Shown here piece by piece: positions 56,207-64,000 of a DNA stretch of 64,000 nt. The DNA is from Luidia sarsii (Eukaryota > Echinodermata > Asteroidea > Paxillosida > Luidiidae): positions 7,498,207-7,562,206 of the forward strand of contig OX465103.1 of NCBI GenBank assembly GCA_949987565.1, given 5' to 3'. The position numbers and the translations under genes are program-made. The notes under the pieces were generated by a model that did no database searches, was not told the origin of the DNA, and saw only the letters and a program-made list of their open reading frames with translations. Every line of letters starts with the position of its first letter. The first letter of the stretch is position 1.

Positions 56207-56407
56207 AAAAGAAAACGCAGTGGCTGTTGTTACGGCAGTTGTCCGTGTGGTTCCCTGACTTGATTGTATTTCGTGAGCATTGCAGGCTGGTTGAACCAGT
56301 CTATTAGCTGATAGTCTGGTTCCAAGAGCTAAACATCCTGACTGATACTGTGAAGTCAGGGAACCACACGGACGACTGCCGTAACAACAGCCACTGCGAA
56401 AAGAAAA
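56207..56407. mobile_element. 183-bp element, 46-bp terminal inverted repeats, 9-bp direct repeats
   Basis: Arms 56216-56261 and 56353-56398 are reverse complements with one mismatch (core GGCTGTTGTTACGGCAGT). AAAAGAAAA lies immediately outside both arms (56207-56215 and 56399-56407), a candidate 9-bp target duplication. The 91-bp centre itself folds (AACCAGTCTAT / ATAGTCTGGTT). Long terminal repeats with a 9-bp duplication fit Mutator-type elements; 8-9 bp duplications also occur in hAT and Merlin groups. The duplication is A-rich, so chance is possible. Confidence 0.7.
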
Positions 56408-57054
56408 ATGTATGCCCTCTGCACTCTGCATGCAGTATTTTTCGAGCTCAGTTTTGACTGGCAGCAAATGGCTTTCAGTGCAGTCTTCGTATGGAATTCC
56501 AATTTCTAAACAGCAATTACAGTTTTCTCCATTGCCTTTGTCCGTAGTAAACATTTCAGCGTGCCATTGAGTGCCAACATTGTTACTTGTCAGTCTATTC
56601 CCCTCCCCCCCCCCCCTCTCCCTGAAAATCAGAACCTGGCCAAATTGGCTTTCATGTCGGCGCTGTCAAATGCACCGGACTGTTGTGGTCTGGTGGCCGC
56701 CCCTCCGTCGCTCCGTGTCGGCTGAGCATTGCGCGATCAGGCACGCAATGGATATTCCCCACTTGACATTTTGTCGCTGCGACATATTTCGCCGAGAATT
56801 CACTTATAGTCTTGGGACTGCGTTTTTTCTTTTTCTCTCAAGTCACGGGGGAAAGGGCATCTTTTGATAGGGGCCTCCCTGTCTTCAATGTGCCAGCCGA
56901 GACTTGTGCATCACTCAGTTTGTCTGCAACTGCAATGTGACATTGTGTACATCTTCCACCACACATATTTACCCGGAAATAGCAGAAATAGGCAGAATGT
57001 GAATTTGATTGCAACACATGTACACGTATGACGACTTGAAATCCCTTCAATTGA
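56408..57054. other. intron 2, non-coding
   Basis: A CpG-richer, repeat-free stretch at 56650-56830 (GCGCGATCAGGCACGC) might be regulatory. No exon recognised. Confidence 0.4.
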
Positions 57055-57532
57055 AATACCTCCCTCCCTTCCTCCCTCTCCCCTCCCTCTCTTCCTCCCT
57101 CTCCCCTCCCTCCCTTCCTCCCTCTCCCCTCCCTGCATCCCTCCCTCCCTGCCTCCCTGCCTTCCTGCCTCCCTCTCTCCCTGTATCCCTCCATCCCTCC
57201 CTGCCTCCTTGCCTGCCTCCGTACCTGCCTCCATGCCTGCCTCCCTACATCCCTCCCTCCTTCCCTGCCTCTCTGCCTGCCTCCCTGTCTGCCTCCCCAC
57301 CTCCCTGCCTCCCCCTGCCTGCCTCTCTGCCTGCCTCCCTGTCTGCCTCCCCGCCTCCCTGCCTCCCCCGCCTGCCTCTGTGCCTGCCTCCCTGCCTCCC
57401 CCTGCCTGTCTGCCTCCCTGCCTACCTCCCTGCCACCCTGCCTTCCTCCCTGCCTGCCTGCCTCCCTGCATCCCTCCCTCCCCCTCTCCCTCTCACTCCC
57501 CCTCCCCCTCCCCCTCCCTCCCTCCCCCAAAA
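57055..57532. repeat. (CCTGCCTC)n-type pyrimidine tract
   Basis: CCTCCCT, CTGCCTCCCT and CTGCCTGCCTC repeats, ending in CCCCCTCCC. Open frames rich in Pro, Ser and Leu, or in Gly and Arg on the minus strand, are artefacts. Confidence 0.9.
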
Positions 57533-57974
57533 ATGTCTACTGTGTTTTCGGTCCCCTTCTCCCGATTTAGCCAAGCTTAGCCTGTGATCAGGCGGGACGT
57601 GATTGATTCCCCACTTTCCCCCTTCCCCCCTCTAAGTCATTCATTGCTCTTTATTTACATTGCATTGTCTATGCCTGATTATGCTGGGCCCATCACTCCC
57701 CTCCCTGCTGCTCCCGCTGTCTGAAGGAAAACAAAAACTCATAGAATCCTCTGCGCTCCCGAATGAAAGGCAACCATGAAAGGGGAATGAAAGAGCCGAG
57801 ATACAATGCAATACACGAGTGAACCACCCACCCGATGTCCAGCATAATATAACATGTTCATGTACATTGGCATGTACATGTACGTGTACACGTACTGCCC
57901 ATCACCACGCTTGCGGTTTTCTACCAGCCCCGCGCCAACCCATTTTTGTCAGCGGGTGATGGGATTTGTATGAT
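57533..57974. other. intron 2, non-coding
   Basis: No exon or known repeat recognised; TGTACATG run near 57867-57885. Confidence 0.45.
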
Positions 57975-58642
57975 GATTCTCTTTTAGTTAAAACCCTAAC
58001 TAACTACCCACCACTTGTTTATTGCACATGACCCGAATCCTGCACAATCCTACAAACATGACAGTCCAACAGTGTCTCCCTGGACCATTAGTACCTACTC
58101 CTTTTTGTACATTTGTCACATTGGGCCTTGTAACCCGGATCCTGCATTTTGCTACAGTGACAAAAACTCCACATACCCTCAATCCTACAGAATCATCCTC
58201 CATCACATTGGGCCTTGTAACCTGTGTCCTGCATTTTCCTACAGTGACAAGAAAATCCACATACCCTCAATCCTACAGAATCATCCTCCATCACATTGGG
58301 CCTTGTAACCTGTGTCCTGCATTTTCCTACAGTGACAAGAAAATCCACGTGCCCTCAATCCTACAGAATCATTCTCTATTACATTGGGCCTTGTAACCTG
58401 TGTCCTGAATGTTCCTACAGTGACAAAAACTCCACATGCCCTCAATCCTGCAAATTCCTACTACCTATGCATCACCTACCACATGCCCTCAATCCTGCAA
58501 ATTCCTACTACCTATGCATCACCTACCACATGCCCTCAATCCTGCATATTAGATGTGCATCAACTACCGGTGCCACATGGCCTCAATCCTACACATTCCT
58601 ACACTAGGACAATAGGATTCTGTAGGATTTAGGAAAGTTAGA
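57975..58642. mobile_element. family D element with 88-bp minisatellite interior
   Basis: Starts GTTAAAACCCTAACT and ends GGATTTAGGAAAGTTAGAG. The interior holds four units of 87-88 bp beginning TCACATTGGGCCTTGTAACC (58116, 58203, 58291, 58379). Two units of 46 bp containing CCTCAATCCTGCAAATTCCT follow, then the same end as the copy at 38.8 kb. The 88-bp unit is twice the ~44-bp basic repeat. Non-coding. Confidence 0.8.
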
Positions 58643-58726
58643 GATTTATAAGTTGGCACTTATCTGCTTATTGTCCACATAGCACTCAATAGCAGAGCTC
58701 CAGCCTACTTTTTTTAATGGTATTGC

Positions 58727-58936
58727 TAGCCTGCTAGGATGGAATTGACAGGCCCACTAAATGTACATTTTTGAAAGGAAAAAAAAAAGCATCGGAATGA
58801 GTAAGATGTATAAAAAATGGAGATGTTTCATTCCCACGAGGACCTTTCTGAAATGTCTTTTGAGAGAATTGGTGAGTTTTGCACCTTGGGTCATTGAAAT
58901 CAGTCAGCAATTTGCAGCGTGTTTCTAGCACTCTAA
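58727..58936. mobile_element. family B element, decayed
   Basis: CTGCTAGGATGGAATTGACA then GGCCCACTAAATG; a second part ACGAGGACCTTTCTGAAATG; terminus ATTGAAATCAGTCAGCAATT. Both halves are present with many substitutions. Confidence 0.55.
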
Positions 58937-59202
58937 AATGCAATTTGCTTCCTCGGAAAGGTGAATGTCCATTGTTAGATGCGTACATTTATACTACGGT
59001 GCACGGTGCAGGAAAAAAGTGCGGAGTATCTCAGCTGGGCAGTGGGCAGTGTCCTCTGTGTACAGGGAAACATTGGTTTGACGGCTGCTGTCCAATGCTA
59101 AATTCTGGCTGTTTCTCTCTCTCTCCCCTATCCCGTCTCCTCTCCCGTCCCCTTCCCCTTTCCCTTCCCCTTCGCCCTGGGATGTCGCCTCGTCTCACGC
59201 AG

Positions 59203-59263
59203 CTGGAGTTGAAGCCCACCGGAATCCTCCACGCACAGCTCAAGTGCTTCTCCGAGACTCAAG
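59203..59263 (+). CDS. novel protein kinase C, coding exon 3
   Basis: A short 61-bp exon for residues 103-122 plus one base: LELKPTGILHAQLKCFSETQ. It matches the last strand of the delta/theta C2-like domain (LxLxPxGxLxxxxxxFxE) and the position of the corresponding short vertebrate exon. The acceptor is CTCACGCAG after an 85-bp pyrimidine-rich tract (59116-59200); the donor CAAG|GTGATC at 59264 is weaker than those of the other exons. Reading phase (0 in, 1 out) agrees with exons 2 and 4. Confidence 0.85.
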
Positions 59264-59799
59264 GTGATCGCCGCTCCTGCTTTGAAAAGAAGCCTAAGAA
59301 AAATATTGTGCTAGCCTTGAATGCATTTTCTCTATGAAAAAAAAAAATGATTGGGGAACACAAGTTGAAACGAGAAGGTGCAATATCTTACTAGGCAATC
59401 CTGGGATTTCAGTTCAGGGAGAAAAAAAACACCAAATTAACAAAATATGATAGCCCTTTTCCTTCATAATTCAAATTTAATGAAAAATGAATGATGAACA
59501 CAAAATAATGAAATGAGATTCATGTATGCAATATTTGCTAGGTTATGATTGAAAATGATATTGGAAAATGAGGAGGGTCTCATAACTTCATTTTGCATGT
59601 TGGAATTTTTGTTACTAAGCAAATGAAAACCATTGGAATGATGGAGATAAGCACAAGACAAAGCTGTAGCATGTTACAGCCTAAATTGTCATCAGAGGTG
59701 GAATGCCCAGAGATGCCACATAATTCACAGTCTTAGAAGATTTTTTTATTCCTATTCCTATTCACTCTCTTCCCTTTTTCTTCGTGTACATGTATCTGT
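59264..59799. other. intron 3, non-coding
   Basis: AT-rich, no exon or repeat recognised. Confidence 0.5.
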
Positions 59800-59878
59800 T
59801 TTGTCCTTGTCACTCTGCCTTTGAGAAAGGTCCTGCTAGGATCGAAACGTCAGGCCCATTAAATTTTAAGATTTTTTT
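59800..59878. mobile_element. family B right half
   Basis: CTGTTTTGTCCTTGTCACTC, TGCCTTTGAGAAAGGTCCTG, CTAGGATCGAAACGTCAGGC then CCATTAAATTTTAAGA. Well preserved. The terminal TTAGTCAGTAAGCAG part is missing and a purine tract follows directly. Confidence 0.7.
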
Positions 59879-59879
59879 A

Positions 59880-60575
59880 TATGAAGGAGAGGGAGAGAGA
59901 GGTGGGGGGGGGGGGGGAGAGCGAGAGAGAGGGGTTGGAGGAGGGAGAGGGAGAGAGAGACAAAGACAAAGGGGGATGGGGAGAGAGAGACATAGAGAGA
60001 ACGATAGAGATAGAGAACGATAGAGATAGAAAACAATAGAGATAGAGAACAATAGAGATAGAGAATGATAGAGATAGAAAACAATAGAGATAGAGAACAA
60101 TAGAGATAGAGAATGATAGAGATATAGAATGATAGCAATAGAGAACGATACAGATAAAGAACGATACAGATAGAGAATGATACAGATAGAGAACGATACA
60201 AATAGAGAATAATAGAGATAGGGAACAATAAAGATAGAGAACAATCAAGATAGAGAACAATCAAGATAGAGAACGATAGAGATGGAGAACGATAGAGATA
60301 GAAAACAATAGAGATAGAGAACAATAGAGATAGAGAATGATAGAGATATAGAATGATAGCAATAGAGAACGATACAGATAGAGAACGATACAGATAGAGA
60401 ATGATACAGATAGAGAACGATACAAATAGAGAATAATAGAGATAGGGAACAATAAAGATAGAGAACAATAAAGATAGAGAACAATCAAGATAGAGAACAA
60501 TCAAGATAGAGAACGATAGAGATAGAGAACGATAGAGATAGAGAATAATAGAGATAGAGAGACAGACAGACAGAA
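59880..60575. repeat. GA tract and (GATAGAGATAGAGAAC)n minisatellite
   Basis: G13 and GAGAGA repeats to about 60000, then about 570 bp of 16-bp-type units (GATAGAGATAGAGAAC/T with ACAATAGAG, GATACAGATA variants). A block of about 240 bp (60060-60300) is repeated as 60300-60540 with nearly the same order of variants, a higher-order duplication. Confidence 0.9.
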
Positions 60576-61414
60576 AGGCCTGGTGCTGTGAGGGAAAAGA
60601 AAGAACGTGGTCGAAAAGCCCTCGACAAACCAAAAGGTCTCGGGCTAAGAAAGTACATGTATGTAGCTCAGCAACAAGAGGATTAGAAAATAAAGGGGGA
60701 ACCTGGACTGACGTGAATTTGCAATGAAGTCCCCTCTCCCCTCCCCTCCTCCCCATCCATGCCCTGCCCTGCCCTGCCCTGTCCAGCCTCCCACTAGTGC
60801 AACACGATACAGCAATGCCGTGACCCATTGGGGTGACAGGTACCCGGCCCAGAGGGAATGGAGCCGGGGGCCGAGTGTTTGTACGAGCAAGCTGCAAGTG
60901 TGCACTCGACTATACGGGACATTTCATTTTGCTCTTTTAGCCCTCCGTCCCCCGCCTTGACTTTAAATCCCCAGGCCTACGGTTTCCGAATAGATAAGAG
61001 AAAGATCAATATGTGAGGGTTTCTGTTTTGCGATGACATTTCCCTTTTGGTTTTGTTAGCCCCCCCCCCCCCCCCCCCTGCGAGAATGTGTGGGCAGGGA
61101 TGGTGAGGTACTGGGTCAGGTGGGTTATGTTCAACATAACCCACACGACCCAGTCAAATGGAAAATAAAAAAGATGGAGATTTTTCCACCGTCACCTATG
61201 CAAAGTTGGCTATCCTAATATTTAGGCTCCCCGAGATCTGGTCGCCGGTGAGACATATACACACATACAGGAGTGTCAGATGGCTTGTTGTGACTGGCAG
61301 TAGCCCTGGTGCTTCTGTACAGCTAGGCACCTTATCAAATTACCTTGGCCATGAAAATGGCCAAATTTGCCATAATGGAATAAGGGAAAGCATTTCTTTT
61401 CCCCTACACTGGGA
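60576..61414. other. intron 3, non-coding, with a tight hairpin
   Basis: CCCTG appears three times at 60762-60780. C18 run at 61061-61078. A hairpin with 22-bp arms (61110-61131 and 61133-61154, two mismatches) and a one-base loop reads TGGGTTATGTTCAACATAAC at its tip. No exon recognised. Confidence 0.6.
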
Positions 61415-61912
61415 AGGGAGAGGGAGAGCTGAGAGAGAGATGGGGAGGAAGGGGAGAGGAGAGAGGGAGAGGGGCAGGCAGAGGGGAGGGGAAGGGGGAG
61501 AGAGGAGAGAGGGAGGGGCAGGCAGGCAGAGAGGGAGGGGAGAGGAGGGAGAAGGGCAGAGGGGAGGGGAGGGAGAGAAGAGAGATGGGGAGGAGGGGAT
61601 AAGGAGGAGGAGATAAGGAGGAGGAGGAGAGAGAGGGAGGGGCAGGCAGGAGGGGAGGGAAGGGAGAGGGGGACAGGCAGGTAGAGGGAAAAGGGATAGG
61701 AGAGAGGGAGAGGGGCAGACAGAGGGGGAGGGGAGGGGGAGTGGAGGAGAGAGGGAGAGGGGCAGGCAGAGGGAGCGGGAGGAGGAGAGAGGGAGATGGG
61801 GGAGAGGCATGTAGAGTGGGGAAGGGAGGGGAGGAGAGAGGGAGAGGGGCAGGCAGAGGGGTAGGAAATGGAGAGGAGGAGAGTGAGGGGAGGGAGAGGA
61901 TGGAGTGTGGAA
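61415..61912. repeat. polypurine (GGGGAGA)-type tract
   Basis: GAGAGGGAGAGGGGCAGGCAG units recur five or more times with GGAGGGGAGGG spacers; CAGGCAG is the only regular pyrimidine break. No gene. Confidence 0.9.
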
Positions 61913-62225
61913 ATGGATAGCCAAATAAGATCCACAGTAAGATGCGAAAACTTTGACAGGGGACAGCCTTTGGGATTTCTTAAGCTTACATCAAGGGTAC
62001 TGCAAAAACAATTTGAGACCTCATTAGGATGTGACAAATAAATGAAAATACTGACGTAGAAGCTCCCCCCCCCAAAAAAAAAAAAAAAAAAAAAAAAAAA
62101 TTAAGTGTTTCACTACGTTAGGATTCTTTGCACGAACTTCTCCCCTTCTGTCACGAACCACAAGGATTTGGATCCTTTGGTTTCTTCTCCGGATGTTTGT
62201 ATTTTTTGTATTTTTTTTTTTTTAG
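61913..62225. other. intron 3, 3' end
   Basis: A27 or longer run at 62073-62100, then single-copy sequence ending in a T-rich tract (TATTTTTTTTTTTTTAG) that forms the acceptor of exon 4. Confidence 0.6.
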
Positions 62226-62427
62226 ACGATCCCAACCAGGCCAGCATGATCAAGCCGTCCCCGGTGCTGAACACCGAGGAGGACGACGACAAGACCAACT
62301 CTGGCGCCCTCACACGGCGACGTGGGGCCATGCGGCAGGCCAAGGTCCACGAGCACCTGGGCCACAAGTTCCTGGCCCATTACTTCCGCTCGCCCACCTA
62401 CTGCTCCTTCTGCAACGAGTTCATCTG
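62226..62427 (+). CDS. novel protein kinase C, coding exon 4 (pseudosubstrate and start of C1A)
   Basis: Residues 123-189 plus two bases of the Trp codon. A hydrophilic linker with EEDDDK is followed by the pseudosubstrate [12 protein letters not shown] (residues 152-163), in which Ala157 replaces the phosphorylated Ser and which closely matches RRGAIKQAK of PKC delta/theta. The first C1 domain begins at HEHLGHKF; His169, Cys182 and Cys185 fit the HX12CX2C start of the diacylglycerol/phorbol-binding zinc fold ([12 protein letters not shown]). The donor TCTG|GTGAGT at 62428 splits the Trp codon, as in vertebrate delta/theta genes. The rest of C1A, C1B and the kinase domain must lie right of the window. 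The intron begins as a GTGAGTGAGTGA repeat, so alternative donors four bases apart exist. Confidence 0.93.
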
Positions 62428-63395
62428 GTGAGTGAGTGACCGAGTGGCCGAGTGACTGAGTGGGTGACTTGGTGAGTCAGCGACTGGCTGAGTGACTCGG
62501 TGATTGAGAGACGTAGTGAATAATTGAGTGACTGAGTGGGTAAGTAAATGGCTTAGTGACTAACTGACTCAGTTACTGACTGGGTAATTGAGTGACTTAC
62601 ATGTAGAGAGAAAGGGACACTCACAGTGGGTTGGTGAGTAACTGAGTGAGCGACTGGCTGAGTGACTCAGTGATTGAGAGACATAGTGAATGATTAGGTG
62701 ACTGAGTGGTTGAGTGAATGGCTTAAGCCGCATCCGCACTTGACTTAAAATGGGTAAACTAACCGAGCAAATGGGTAAATTGACCATTTTAAGTCCAGTG
62801 CGGACAGCCCAGGAAGTTTTCCTCCCAGGTAACTTACCCGACTCCAGTGGGTAGTTTAACCGACCAACTTCTGCCCGGTTAAATTAACCAGGTCAGTTTA
62901 ACCGAGTCGATAAGTCCAATCCGGACACGACGTCTCGGTAAACGACTCGGTAAAAAACCACATCCGGCGCCCCGCACGTTACGTTACTGTATGCAAGACT
63001 CGTGCGGGCGCAGGGTAACAACGTGCATGTGTACCTACAGTACATGCACATGTACGTGAGTCGGTTAGTTTTACCCATCGTCTCGGTTAGTTTACCCGAG
63101 TCGAAAAGTCCAAGTGCGGACGCCGGGAAGATTTACCCATTGGAATGTTACCCACGGGCTCGGTCAAAAATAAGTCCAGTGCGGACACGGTTTTAGTGAC
63201 TAACTGACTCAGTTACTAACTGGGTAGTTGATTGACTTAGTGAGAGAGGGACACTCACGGTGGGTTGGTGAGTAACTGAGTGAGCAATTGGCTGAGTGAC
63301 TCAGTGATTGAGAGACATTGTGAATGATTGAGTGACTGAGTGGGCGAGTGAATGGCTTAGTGACTAACTGACTCAGTTACTGACTGAAAAATGGA
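62428..63395. repeat. GAGTGACT minisatellite with ~170-190-bp higher order
   Basis: Short GTGACTGAGTGG-type units form a longer repeat (GGCTGAGTGACTC, GATTGAGAGAC, GAATGGCTTAGTGACTAACT, GACTCAGTTACT, GGACACTCAC). It is seen about three times: from 62480, 62650 (interrupted) and 63280. It starts inside the splice donor of the kinase exon. A family F element is inserted at 62726-63192. Confidence 0.9.
62723..63195. mobile_element. family F element, copy 2 (467 bp), TTA target duplication
   Basis: Termini AGCCGCATCCGCACTTGACT and AGTCCAGTGCGGACACGGTT are inverted partners. TTA stands on both sides (62723-62725, 63193-63195). The minisatellite units on either side show the empty site, GGCTTAGTGAC, so a 3-bp TTA duplication is directly visible. 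TWA 3-bp duplications are the mark of PIF/Harbinger elements. The interior has AACCGAG and GGGTAAA motifs as in copy 1. Confidence 0.85.
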
Positions 63396-63490
63396 TTACC
63401 CAATCATAGGGTACAAATTTTATTGGATAGCCTAAAGTGGATGCAGCCTTTTCAATTTCAATCAAACAAATAATGAGGAGGGTGAAATTT

Positions 63491-63831
63491 TTAAAGCCCC
63501 TACACAACGTTGGAAAGATTGAAAAACAAAAATGTTCACAAATTTACATGAAACTTATACAGTTTGATGATGGTTATGGTAGAAACCTCGCACTGAAATA
63601 TTTTTTGCCTAAAATGCTTTATTTTGGAGAAAAGAGTAAAAGAAATGCTGCATTTTCGTGAAACAAATGAAGCGGTTTTCACTCTTTTCTCGATACTCGG
63701 TTGGCAAATTGAGCTGAAATTTTCACAGGTGCGCAGGTATTTCATGCATACAATGTATGTTGGATCAGACAACGTACAGATGCTATTCTTTGACGTCGAC
63801 CATTGCTGTGTAGCCCATGTTATCCCTTTAA
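63491..63831. mobile_element. family A element, copy 4
   Basis: TTAA at 63491-63494 and 63828-63831; left end AGCCCCTACACAACGTTGG with ACATGAAACTTATACAGTTT. The right part carries GTTGGATCAGACAACGTACA in inverted order, matching copy 3 reversed. The right terminal bases are decayed (GTGTAGCCCATG). Confidence 0.7.
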
Positions 63832-64000
63832 AGCCCCTACACAACATTGGTCGAGGTCAAAGAATAGCATCCATACGTTGTCTGATCCAACATATGCATG
63901 AAATAGCACACCTGTGAAGATTTCAGCTCAATCTGCCAACCGAGTCTCGAGAAAATCGTGAAAAACACTTCATTTGTTTTGTAAAAATGCAGCATTCAAC
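63828..64000. mobile_element. family A element, copy 5, runs off the edge
   Basis: Starts at the same TTAA (63828-63831) with AGCCCCTACACAACATTGG, TCTGATCCAACATATGCATG and TTTCAGCTCAATCTGCCAAC. It is head-to-head with copy 4 and shares its TTAA; the right end is outside the window. Confidence 0.75.

Overview
This 64-kb window is nuclear DNA of an animal, most likely a marine invertebrate (echinoderm, hemichordate, lancelet or mollusc; I cannot decide which). The pointers are split genes with GT-AG introns of 1.2 to 12 kb, tRNA-derived SINEs, dense small inverted-repeat transposons, very frequent ACATGT and ACCGGT palindromes, and no operons or ribosome-binding sites. Only two protein-coding loci can be supported, both on the + strand, and both are cut by the window edges or lack their 5' end.

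Left end (about 0.7-4.7 kb): a MULE-type transposase/SWIM zinc-finger protein in two recognised exons (829-1095 and 2316-3978), separated by an intron filled with a 30-bp minisatellite. A 35-bp inverted repeat (709-743 and 4713-4747) brackets the locus. It may be a mobile element or a host gene derived from one.

Middle (4.7-41 kb): no coding exon recognised. This is a repeat landscape: several families of inverted-repeat elements (labelled A to J here), two SINE fragments, minisatellites, a (CCCTG)n array, long purine/pyrimidine tracts, and a few CpG-richer islands that could be promoters or non-coding first exons.

Right part (41.4-64 kb): the 5' half of a novel-type protein kinase C of the delta/theta class. 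A spliced 5'UTR leads to four coding exons (41571-41682, 53501-53694, 59203-59263, 62226-62427) encoding about 189 residues: the C2-like domain, the pseudosubstrate and the start of the first C1 (diacylglycerol-binding) domain. The remaining C1 and kinase exons lie beyond the right edge. The exons are crowded by repeats: a 1.3-kb TC tract starts 45 bp after the first coding exon, two inverted-repeat elements end 78 bp before the second, and a GTGAGT-like minisatellite starts in the donor site of the fourth.

The most interesting signal is in the repeats. Two unrelated inverted-repeat families appear to have given rise to minisatellites (family B to the 30-bp array at 1.25-2.14 kb; family D, whose interior is itself a ~43-bp tandem repeat, to the array at 19.6-20.4 kb). 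There is also a compact 183-bp element with 46-bp terminal repeats and a 9-bp direct duplication, TTAA-flanked elements in back-to-back arrangement, and a nested insertion with a visible target duplication. Family names A-J are my own labels; no database search was possible.
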